Made by a program: the position numbers and the translations under genes. The notes under the pieces were generated by a model. It did not search any database and was not told the DNA's origin. It saw nothing but the letters and a program-made list of their open reading frames with translations. Of a stretch of DNA of 64,000 nucleotides, positions 46,660-55,925 are shown in pieces. How positions within the stretch are numbered: the stretch's first letter is position 1; each line of letters starts with the position of its first letter. Source of the DNA: Blastocladiella emersonii ATCC 22665 (lineage: Eukaryota > Blastocladiomycota > Blastocladiomycetes > Blastocladiales > Blastocladiaceae); NCBI GenBank assembly GCA_025594325.1, contig JANHCV010000002.1:1612001-1676000 (forward strand). Direction: 5' to 3'.

Positions 46660-48480
46660 ATGGCCCCACCATTGACCCGGCCAGCGAGGCTCGCGCTCAG
46701 CCTGCTGGTCCTGCTCGGCGCCGTGCTGGTGCTCGTGGCGCGCAAGCGCGCGGGCCCCGCGCCCGTTGACGAGCTCGACGTGCAGGACCAGCCCACGGAC
46801 CCACCGCGCCACCACCCGCTGCTCGTGTGGTCGACGTGTACGCTGGTTTGAAGATGGTGAGAGGGGATGGACAGCGGGACCAACGACGGCTGCGCTGCCC
46901 TGTGTAGGGTACGGCCGGACCGACTTCTGGGAAGGCCGCCGCATCGACTACTGCGGCACCGGGAAGCCCGCCTGCGTCGCGACCCACGACCGTACGCCTG
47001 TGGGCTCGCGCTGGTGTGTGGTGATGGCGCTGGCTGACGCTCCAGTGGTGTAGGCAACAAGCTCCCGCATAGCGAGGTTGTCCTCATCCACAACGCTGGT
47101 GCGACCCGCTGGCTGCCCTCCGAGCCCGACCCCGGACTCACGAATCTGCGATAACGACGACGTAGACTACAACGCCAAGGACCTGCCACCACGCCAAAAG
47201 GGCAAGCCGTGGGTCGTGTTCGGCCGCGACGCTCCCATCGACGTACGCGTTCACGCGCGCGCACCCGTCGCAGAACCCGTCCGATTGACGTTCTTCGTGT
47301 CTAGAACCCGTGGCAGACGGACGCGCAGAACATGCGCCAGTTCGACCTGTCCATGACGCACCGGACCGACTCAGACTTCCCGATCCCATGGTTCAGCCGG
47401 CCGCTCGTCGACGAGGCGCTGCGGCCGCTAAACGAGAAGCGGATCCGCGGCAAGTTCAGCCGGTGGTACGACCTGCCGCCCATCGTGTGGGCCGAGAACG
47501 ACTGCACCGCGCCCAACAAGTACCCGGCGCTGGTGCGCGAGCTCAACAAGCACATGCCCGTGCACTCGTACGGCGAGTGCGTCAACACGCTACCCGCGGG
47601 GCGCGACCTCGCCCAGGCCGAGGACCACGTGCGCATGATCGAGCCGTACAAGTTCGCGCTCATCACCGAGTACGCCAACTGCGATGGGTTTGTCCAGGAC
47701 AAGCTGATGCGCGCGTTCCGCGCCGGCGTCGTGCCCGTCGTCGACGGGCCGCGCAACTACTCGGCCATCGCGCCCACCCCGAAAGCCGTGATCCACGTCG
47801 ACGACTTCCCGAACCTCGCCGCCCTCGCCGCGTACCTCACGCGCGCCGCCAACAACCGCACGCTGTACCTCGAGCACCTCGACTACCGCCAGAACCGCAC
47901 CAACGTGAGCCCGGCGTGGCGCAAGTACTGGGGCAGCATCATGGACCGCGGCGAGTGGTCCGGGTGGTGCCGCCTGTGCAATTTCGCCGTGCGCCGCCAG
48001 TTCGCGCACCTGCGCCGCGCGTTCCCCGACCGCCAGTCGTTTGTCCGCGCGTTCCGCTACCGCCTCTCGGACCAGATGACCTGGCACGACGCCGACCCGC
48101 GCCAGCCCCCCTCGCCGCACGTCCTCGCCTTCCTCAACTCGATCCCGGACCCGGCACCCGCCGATTCCGCGGTCGTTGACCGCCGCGACCCCGTCGCGAG
48201 TATCCGGTCCGAGTTTACGGTCCAGTTCCCCGACCAGTCGTGCGTCGCGGGCAAGTGGGCCGCGCTCGACGTCAAGCAGAAGATCGAGAAGGAGAAGGCC
48301 GCGCTTCTCGAGACGTGGCACGCGCGTGACGCAAAGGCTTCGGGCGCGGCCAAGAACCAGCACGACGAATCCGACGCCGCAGCAGCACCAGGATCCGCAC
48401 CAAGCGAAGACCACGCCGCGGGTATCGGCAACGAGCGCCACGCACGCGGATCGTGGATGGACGGCGGCGCGCTGCTCTGA
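46660..48480 (+). CDS. GT10 alpha-1,3-fucosyltransferase-like protein
   Basis: Five exons, 46660..46837, 46908..46991, 47054..47098, 47166..47242, 47305..48480, introns 62-70 bases, 519 residues. Type II topology: short basic N-terminus, membrane anchor LALSLLVLLGAVLVLVA, stem, then the catalytic domain in the Golgi lumen. GT10 landmarks in order: LLVWSTWYGRTDFW at the start, SEVVLIHNA, PWVVFGRDAPID, MTHRTDSDFPIPWF (the acceptor-side MTYR-like motif), and near residue 243 YKFALITEYANCDGFVQDKL followed by RAGVVPVV, the GDP-fucose-binding motif. The usual ENS is EYA here and TEKL is QDKL, so the donor specificity may differ. Each small exon was placed because it restores one of these motifs in frame. 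The C-terminal ~120 residues are Ala/Asp-rich and unlike the family. Confidence 0.82.
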
Positions 48481-48532
48481 CCTTACTTGCACACTCTTCT
48501 AGCCCTTGATAATAGATTCTTTCTCCTCCCAT

Positions 48533-49719
48533 TCACAGCCCGCGCATCTCCTCAACCAACCGGTCCACATCCGCGCCCGTCGCCGCGCGCACCAGCGCCG
48601 CGTCCACGTCGATCCGATCTTTCGGGTACACCCCCACGACCGCGTCCCACGCACGCTGCCACGTTCCCTGGATCTTGTCCCGCATCTCCGCCGCATCGCG
48701 CGCCGTGATCAGCGCCGCGAGAAGCCGCGGGAGCTGCGCGCGTACGCGTGGGGCAATGCCGATGGGCGGGCACAGGTAAACGTCGACGAGCGCGGTCAGG
48801 GCGACGTCGACTAGATCCAGCAGCACCCCGCCGCGCGCGCCCGTCACGACCGCCCGCGTGCTGCACCACTGCAGCGGCAGGCACAGCTGCGTCACGGCGC
48901 GCCGCGTCCACTGCTGCGCGAGCGCCGGGCCGGAGAGGGAGAGGTAGGTGGCGAGGCCGCGGGTCCATGCCTACACAGCGGGTCAAGTTAGGTTTGGCGA
49001 CGCGAGGAGGGGGGTTGTGAGGCGTACGAGGCGAAGCGGTACGTCGGCCTGCGGCTTGAGCTCCATGACCTTGAGCACGCGCTCGACGACGTCGCCGATG
49101 TCCGTGAACCAGCCCGCCGACGCCTCGGTCTTGGCATTCCGCAGCGCCGCGAGGTCCTTGAGCGCCGCAAACGCGCCAGCGAGCAGCTCCGCGTCCTCGA
49201 ACGCCGCGACGCGGCCTAGGAGCGTCGTCCACAGCACGCCGGTCCAGTTTGCGCGGCGGAGCACGGACGCGGCGCTCGGCGCCGCCGCGCACACGGACAG
49301 GACGTGTCGCGTGACGTCGAGCCCGAGGTACGCGCCGCGCGGGTCCTCGAGGAGCACGAGGGTCGCGGGCATCACGGACGACAGGATGCGGGAGAGGTCG
49401 TCGGGATCGCTTCGTGGTCGGGTCAGTCTGCCTGTTCGCCTCACGGAGCGTGCTCGCAGTACCTGATGAGCGCGACCTCGCTCGCAAACTGCGCCGCGCG
49501 GTCCCTCCGTTCGGCCTCCTGCTCCTTGGACATGCCCGCGAGGTCCTCGGCCGAGACCGTGAGCTGCCTTGCGAGGTCGGCGACGCGCTCGAGCTCGGCG
49601 GACCGCGCGACGTACGCGGGCGTGCGCTGCGGGAGGGGCTCGTCGAGGAGATGGTGGCGGCCGGAGGAGCCGATGCGAACCTCGACGGGCGCGGGCGGGA
49701 TCAGGGTGATGTGTTGCAT
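48533..49719 (-). CDS. Unrecognised helical protein
   Basis: Three exons, complement(49463..49719, 49028..49409, 48533..48970), introns 53 and 57 bases (donors GTACTG and GTACGC), 358 residues. The ATG at 49719 starts MQHITLIPPAPVEVR; upstream codons in frame are not ATG. Residues 30-85 are a charged helix (SAELERVADLARQLTVSAED), and the rest is almost all amphipathic helices rich in Leu, Ala, Val and Arg (LLEDPRGAYLGLDVTRHVL, WTGVLWTTLLGRVAAFED), suggesting a HEAT- or armadillo-like solenoid. No signal peptide, no membrane span, no catalytic motif. I do not recognise it. Its tail is 50 bases from the convergent fucosyltransferase-like gene. Confidence 0.65.
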
Positions 49720-49774
49720 GGAGTCAATCGAGTTCAAGGTTACATGAGAGTATATGATAGAGGGACAAGGTTCG

Positions 49775-51952
49775 TCAGGTCAGCAGCTGCTGCTTGGAGA
49801 TCTCGTAGATGATGCGGGTGCGCCAGCGCTGCATGTGCGACTGGTCGAAGGTGAGCGGCACGGCGCGCGTGATGTGCTCCATGAAGGCGATAGTGAAGAC
49901 GCCGCAGTCGTAGTGGTTGAGCTGCCGCGGGATCGCGTCCTACACCGCATCACGCGGGAGTCAGTCGTGGAACGAGCACCGCCGTGAGCGAGAACGTGCG
50001 TACCGTCGGGTAGTAGTCGACCCATCCGTCAAAGTCGAACGGCTGGCCGGCGCGCTTGTCCTTGGACTCCTCGTCGAGGTACTCGCGGACGACGGTAAAG
50101 TACGGGTGGGCGGGCCCGTGCAGGCTGTCGTAGTACTCGATGCGCTTCTTGGCAAAGTTGATGACGCCGAGGCACCAGTGCGCGCCGAGGTGGACGGGGA
50201 AGATGGCGAGGTCGAGCTCGAACAGCTTGACGCGGCGGGTCCAGGTGCGCACCGACTTGTGTCCCTGGTCGCGCACGCGCGAGTAGAAGAAGGTGTTGAA
50301 GATGTGCACCTTGGGCACGCCGTGACCCGCCGCAACGCCCGCCTTGGACCGCGCCTGCAGCATCTGGACGTAGATGTTGATGATCTCGTCGTTGAGCCAC
50401 TCGCGCGGCGCCAGCGTCGCGATGTCGCTGTTGGTGATGTTGAAGTTGTCGTTGCTGACCACGGTCCCGCGGATCGCCTTGACGGCGCGCACGTGCGCGT
50501 CGTGCGCGTCCGTCCACTCCCACACCGTCACCTTGGGCGCCAACGCCGCGCGCTGCTTGGCCAGCAGCTGCTCAATCTTCTTGTTGAGCTCGTCCTCCTT
50601 CTTGAGCAGCCGCTCGACCAGCGCCGCGTCCGACAGCGGCGCTACGACCGTCGGCCGGTCGAGGATGCTCGTGACGCGGTTGCGCAGCGCGTACAGCGCG
50701 TCGATCTCGCCCGCGTTCGGGAGCTCGAAGCCGAACGAGGATGGTGGGGCGAGGACGAACGGGCTCGGCGAGAGGGCGGGGGTGGCCCATGGAGACCGTT
50801 TCGCGGAAGTGGTCGACGAGGCGCGCGAGCCGGGGAGCGGCGGGGTGTCGGCGGTCAGGTCGACGACCGAGTGCGCCGACTGCGACGAGTCGACGAGGTT
50901 GACGACCTCGGATGCGGCGGCCGACTGCGACGCCCGCGCGAGCGGCGATAGGATGCGACGCGTGGTCTCGACGGCGGCCTTGATGTCGACGGCTACACGG
51001 TCATGCAACGTGAGTACGCGCATCGGGAGATGTAGGATCCGATCATGAGGCACGTACGCGACTTGTTGTACTTGGGCTGGCGCAGCCCCCAGTACTGCTT
51101 CGAGAGGGCGGGGTCGACCTGGTTGAGCGGCATGCGGCCGGGCGTCGAGCGACCCGAGCTGGCGGCAGATCCGGGCAGTGATCCATGCACAGACTGCGAA
51201 GGCGTGCCGGGAACGGCGAACGGGTTCCCGTTGCGTGTTGGCGTCGGGTCGCGGTCCGACTCGGACTCGAACCCAGGCGTGGTGCGCGCGCGCTTGCTCG
51301 TCGACGACGCCGACCCCGACCCCGACCCCAAACTGCGCATCGCCGCATACCGCGCATCATCGAGCGGGCTCGGCTGCGACGAGGGCGTGGCGAGGATCTC
51401 GTCGGCGATCGACAGGCGCGAGCGGCGGCGCGGCGCCGGCGCCCCCGAGTACACGGGCGGGGTCAGGTTCGGGTCGGGCCGGCGCGCGCGGTGCGACAGG
51501 TGCTTGCGGTGCGACAGGCCGCCGGGCGAGAAGGGTGTCCGGTTGGCGGCGGTCTCGTCGTCGTCCGAGTCGAGGCGCGTGGTCCCGCCCGTGCGCGGCG
51601 GGCTCTCGCCCACGGTCAGGATGCGGCGCGGGCTCGGTGTCCGGTCGACGAGCATCGTGTCCTCGAGGTCTGCGACGGGCTGCTGCGGCAGGCTGCCCAG
51701 CAGGCCGCCGAACGAGAAGGTGCGGGCGACGCCGGTGGCGATCGAGACGGCGGCGGTCTTGATTGACTGGACCGAGCTCGTAACGTGCTCCAGGCCAGCA
51801 TTATAGAGCTCGACGAAGGGCGCGATCAAGGAGTAGCCGCCGCCGCCGCCACCGCCCCTCCGCCGCGGGGTGAAGGCGTAGCCGCCGGCGGCAGGATCGT
51901 CGGCAGGCTCGCCCGCGAACGCGTCGGCGTGCGTGCGCTTGATGGCGGGCAT
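49775..51952 (-). CDS. Ulp1/SENP-type SUMO-specific cysteine protease
   Basis: Three exons, complement(51058..51952, 50004..50992, 49775..49939), introns 65 and 64 bases, 682 residues. The N-terminal ~400 residues are disordered, rich in Ser, Pro, Arg and Gly, with basic patches suiting nuclear location and a coiled-coil helix just before the protease domain (LLKKEDELNKKIEQLLAKQR). The C48 protease domain has WLNDEIINIY, catalytic His570 in HWCLGVINF, Asp587 in YYDSLHG, Gln634 in PRQLNHYDCG and Cys640, all present; the Gln and Cys lie on the last exon, which confirms that splice. It would process the SUMO precursor and remove SUMO from targets, probably at the nuclear envelope as yeast Ulp1 does. 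Confidence 0.93.
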
Positions 51953-52520
51953 TGCAGATAGTTTGCGGGTGCTCGATCAGCGTGCGGGATGTTCCATGGG
52001 GCGCGGGCGCCGGTGGGGGAGAGCGGGTGCGCTGCGCGGTCGCGCCGGCCGATGAATGCGAAGTATCACCGTCACGTGCCCCCGCGCGACACATTTTTTC
52101 TCTCGCCCCTCGCGTCGCTCATCTGCTGCTCGAGGGCGCGCGAGGTCGGGTTACCGCACACACCCGCACCATGAAGCGAATTTCAGTCCGTGCAACGGTT
52201 CCAGCACTCGCCGCGGCGCCTTCTCTCGCGCTCGAGTCGCTCGACAACCTGCTCGCCGGCCTCCCACGCGTTGTTGTCCGCGACGGTCGCGCGCGAGGAC
52301 CTTCTTCTCTTCTCATCGGCTGATGCGTGCGGAGTCGTGCGCCCGCCGGCGGAATGAGCTCCGCGGCCCGCGTGGGCATCGATTGCCGTCTCCGCCGCGG
52401 CGGCGGTTCATGTGCGCTATGCGAGCTTGTCGCTCTCGCGCGCGTGAGGAGTTCCTCGGCCTATAAAGCTCCCACGCGCCCCCTCCGCCCTCGCGCGCCT
52501 TGCTGATCCAGTCATTTGCC
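51953..52520. other. Divergent intergenic region
   Basis: Between the divergent SUMO protease and SPRY genes. A 50-codon frame from about 52171 (MKRISVRATVPALAAAPSLA) has a weak signal-peptide look but no further support. A TATAAA occurs at about 52462, some 60 bases before the SPRY gene ATG, and could be its TATA box. Confidence 0.4.
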
Positions 52521-53824
52521 ATGAAGTACTCGTCCTTGCCCGTTGCCCTCGTTCTTGCCCTGCTCCTCGTCTGCGTACTCGCGGCACACGGCTCGCCGCT
52601 TCCCAAGGGTGGTGGCGGGAGCGGCGGCAGCAGCGGCAGTGGTGGCAGCAGCAGCGATTCATCGGGATCCGGCTCGTCGACCTTGAGCACCCGCGACTAC
52701 GCGTGTACGAGCAAGCTCGTGTTGCTGCCGTACCGCACAATGCGCTGACCCTCCATCTTTCGAATTTAGCAAAGTACCCGTACGTCGTGCGCGGCCCGCG
52801 CGGCTACCCGGGATACTGGGTCCCGGCGAACCTCTACTACCAGGACTCGCGCCGCGGCTGCGTCTTCGTCTACGAGAACGGCTCCGTCGACGAACGGTCG
52901 TACCAGGCGACGTGTCCCGAGAACAACGACACGCTAATCCTCGCCGCCATGATCGGCGCCGGCCTCGCCCTCTTCGCGTGCGGCTCCTGCTGCATCTGCT
53001 TCCTGCGCCGCAAGTCGCGCCAGCAGGCCGCCGAGCGCGCCAAGGCCGAGAAACCGACCAGCGTCACCGTCGACGGCTCGCTCGCTGCGCCCGTGCACAA
53101 TGCCTCGGGCGACGCGGCCGCGGGCGCGCTCGAGTTCATCCGCGCCAACCCCGCGCGCCAGCTTGTTCTCGATGCGGCTCTACTCGAGCGCATGGCGTCG
53201 CCTGCGAGCTGGGCGTTCGAGGTCCCGCCCAAGCACGAGCCGTTTGTTGAGCTCGAGAACGGCGGCACCTGCGTCACGTTGTTCGGCCAGCCCATTGAGC
53301 GCACTGGCCTCGACACGGACCTCGCCATCACCTCAAACCTGTCGCTGCCGTTCGTCCCGCCGCCCTCGCGCAACACCCGCCCGACGCTCTACTTTGAGGT
53401 CACGATCGCCGCCATGGACCCGCAGACAACGGTTGCTGTCGGCCTGACCACCGTCCCGTGGCCGACGTTCCGCTTGCCCGGCTGGAACGAGTGGTCGGTC
53501 GGCTATCATAGCGACGACGGCCGCGTGTTCGTCTCGGACGACGGCAACGGCACCAACTACGGCAAGCCGTACCGCCTCGACGACGTGGTGGGCGTTGGCG
53601 TCAACACGGCCGATTGCACCGTGTTCTTCACTCGTAACGGCGTCAAGCTCGCGACTGTACCCGGCGCTCGCGTGCCCGCACCTCGCCTCGCCGTGCACCC
53701 TGCGATCGGCGCGGACGGCAAGTGCACGCTCGACGTCAACTTTGGCATGCGGCCGTTCAAGTGGGAGCCCGCGAACGAGGGCAGCTTTGGGCTCGCGCTT
53801 GATGTCCTGCCGCGGTACTCTTGA
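52521..53824 (+). CDS. Single-pass membrane protein with cytosolic SPRY domain
   Basis: Two exons, 52521..52704 and 52770..53824, one 65-base phase-1 intron (donor GTACGA), 412 residues. Signal peptide MKYSSLPVALVLALLLVCVL, a Gly/Ser-rich linker, the short lumenal module GYPGYWV then RRGCVFVYENGSV, a membrane span (LILAAMIGAGLALFACGSCC), and from residue ~240 an SPRY domain (PTLYFEVTI, VAVGLTTVPWP, SVGYHSDDGRVFVSD, DVVGVGVN, TVFFTRNG). Membrane plus SPRY is the plan of yeast Ssh4 and Ear1, which recruit Rsp5 to sort membrane proteins; no PPxY motif is seen here, so that role is only an analogy. It shares the lumenal module and intron with the gene at 5.7 kb. Confidence 0.85.
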
Positions 53825-53987
53825 GCAAGCGGTGTCGACCAGTGTTGTGCCTCCAATTCAACTTCTGTCGGCGAAAGGTGACGGGATCAGGGGAACTGGC
53901 GAGCAGGGGTTGCTGGCGAGCAACGCGGTGATCAACGAGCCGTCCCTGCTTTAATCTCTCCCTCGTACCTGAAAGCAAACCACGAAT

Positions 53988-55220
53988 ATGAAGCTAATGG
54001 AGGAACGACTACATGCAACGCGACTGCCAGACATGGTCATTGACCAAATTCTATGCTACGCCGTGCGGGCGACTGATCCCGACGACGTCAACCAGCTGCT
54101 TCAATACGGCCGCGTCCTGCTTCGCGAAGGAGCCCCTCGCGTCCACCGAGCGATCCAGAACCACATGATCTCAATCTCCATGGACGATGCCAGCGCGACG
54201 GAACGCTTGAACGTGCTTGACGCTTGGCGCCGGTCTGGGAAGCCCCTCGACTACTCTGCGCGCGCCATCACCGATGCGGCCCCGTCGTACAAGACGCTCG
54301 ACTGGTGGCGCCGCTCCGGTCTTCCGCTTCCCGATTGCATGGTCGGGCCGATGGTCAAGGTTCACTTCAACGGAATTTGCCAAATGTCCGAGGATGACGA
54401 TCATGTTGTACGTTGCATTTTTTGCTCAAAAAATTCGGGCCCTCTCGACTAACGCGATCATATCAGCAACTCGTGCGCCGTGACGATCCGCCAGGCGACA
54501 AGTATATCACGTCGAACTTCATCCCCAACGGGCTCGACGGTAAGCATTACCAGACCATGGTGTGGTGCAGTGGGATGCGCGTCACAAAGACTGGAGCGTC
54601 CGCCCTCGCCAAGGCTATGAACAAACCGATGATGAATGTTCAGGACGTCGAACTCAATTATTGTGACTTAACGTTCCCGGTTATCTGCGCGTTACAGCTA
54701 CCCGAATTGGTCTTGGAGCTTGAGCTCGGTTTCAACTGGGCAAGCGAAGGCGCTGCGGACTATGCTGCCAAGGAGGGCAACGTCTCGCCTTTTCCCCGCA
54801 CCTCCGCCGCCTTTCACTTCGCAGTAACATCCTTGGAAGCCCAAACGATGTCGACGCTCTCTTTCGTTCGTTGCCCTCATCGCTCACAGAACTCAACCTC
54901 TTGGGCACTTTTCTTGGCGCTGAAAACGCGGGCGTTCTCGCCGACTATCTCCCGCAAAGTCTCAAAACTCTGAACTTGTCTGAATGTCATCTCGACTCCC
55001 AGTGCGTGGAAGTACTTGCGCCGTGCCTCCCAAAGACTTTGTACAAGCTGTACTTGAACTCCAACAACATCACCGCAGTCGGCGCAGCCGACCTCGCGCA
55101 CCACTTCCCGCCACAGCTCTCCCTGCTTGATCTAAGCAACAACCCGCTTGGCGACAAGGGACTAGCTGCACTCTCCGCTGGACTCGGCGCGAGCCTGCAA
55201 CTGCTGTTGTTGTATTCCTT
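53988..55220 (+). pseudogene. LRR-family gene, frameshifted and cut by element insertion
   Basis: Starts with the family module (IDQILCYAVRATDPDDVNQL, YGRVLLREGAPRVHRA) and two LDAWRRSGKPLD / LDWWRRSGLPLP repeats. A 59-base intron (54408-54466, donor GTACGT, acceptor ATCAG) joins exon 1 to an LRR exon. At about 54773-54778 the LRR frame breaks: similarity stops after ADYAAK and resumes one frame over with QRLAFSPHLRRLSLRSN, with no GT-AG pair to explain it. LRRs continue (LPSSLTELNLLGTFLG, LYKLYLNSNNITAVG, LSLLDLSNNPLGD) until about 55210, where they stop inside a repeat and element-type sequence begins. Intact relatives have several more repeats. Confidence 0.78.
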
Positions 55221-55385
55221 AAGGGATACGACATGGGCTGACCCACTGCCACTCGGGCTGACCAATTGCTTACCCCGAGCAGTTGGCGGCAGTCACTTGG
55301 GGTAACCACGTGAGACCCAGTTGCTTACCCCAGGTGGTTAATAATATGTTGGATTCTAATGTCGTGTTCCCTTAGGGAACACGAC
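55208..55385. repeat. Inverted repeat arms at the left border of the element
   Basis: The left arm (55208-55234, core GTATTCCTTAAGGGATACGAC) and right arm (55359-55385, core GTCGTGTTCCCTTAGGGAAC) are inverted copies of each other with a few mismatches. Each arm is also nearly palindromic by itself. They enclose about 120 bases. They may be the terminal hairpin-forming end of the large element or a separate small inverted-repeat element at the junction. Confidence 0.6.
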
Positions 55386-55925
55386 ACGCGGACGGAGGCT
55401 GAAGGCCAAAGCAGGTGGGCGGGAGGGTGGGTGGAAGGGAGGGGGCAAGTGGTCAAGGAGTGAGTCCTTGACCTGACCCCCAAGCCAGTCCCTGACCAAC
55501 CCCTTGGGCTGACCATTGCTTACCCCGAGCGGTCGGCGGCGGCCAGCGAGCGCAGCGAGACGAAGAGCAGCGCAGCTGCAGCTACCCACTGACAGAGTTC
55601 CCTGGTCTGGTCCCTGACCTGACCCCCAAGCCCGTCCCCAACCACCTGCCGCAAGCGGCTGCTATGAAGCCACTCACCGCGCCAACCTCCACTTTCATGG
55701 CATATTGCGACAGAGTATATATATACACTACCCTTTTTTGCCATGAAAGTGGAGATTGTCAGAGACAGAGGTCAGGGTACGGGGGGGAGGTCAAGGACAG
55801 GGGAGTGTCCTTAGCAGCATCAATGTATTGGGCAGGACAGGGTCAGGGGTACAAGGTCAAGGCAGAGGAGCGTCTTAGCAGACAGCGTCTTAGCAGGAAG
55901 GCAGCGTGGCAGGTCATGGAGGGTC
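55386..55925. other. Non-coding left flank of the element, rich in small repeats
   Basis: 540 bases without a gene. It contains a perfect inverted repeat GGTCAAGGA-5-TCCTTGACC at 55451-55473, a direct repeat of GACCTGACCCCCAAGCC (about 55470 and 55615), and GCTTACCCCGAGC at about 55527 that also occurs inside the inverted-repeat arms near 55268. The style (GGTCA/TGACC-rich) matches the repeats at 59.1-59.5 kb and supports assigning this flank to the element. Confidence 0.6.
55687..55754. repeat. 16-bp perfect inverted repeat around an AT-rich loop
   Basis: CTCCACTTTCATGGCA at 55687-55702 is followed after 36 bases by its exact complement TGCCATGAAAGTGGAG at 55739-55754. The loop contains TATATATATA. 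It could be a strong hairpin (terminator for the leftward primase-helicase transcript, whose stop is at 55926), a cruciform, or a protein-binding site. Confidence 0.75.

Noticed and set aside
54773-54840. Short intron to explain the LRR frame change
   Set aside because: The LRR similarity resumes directly after the break with no missing repeat, and no GT donor gives the right phase with the CGCAG acceptor.
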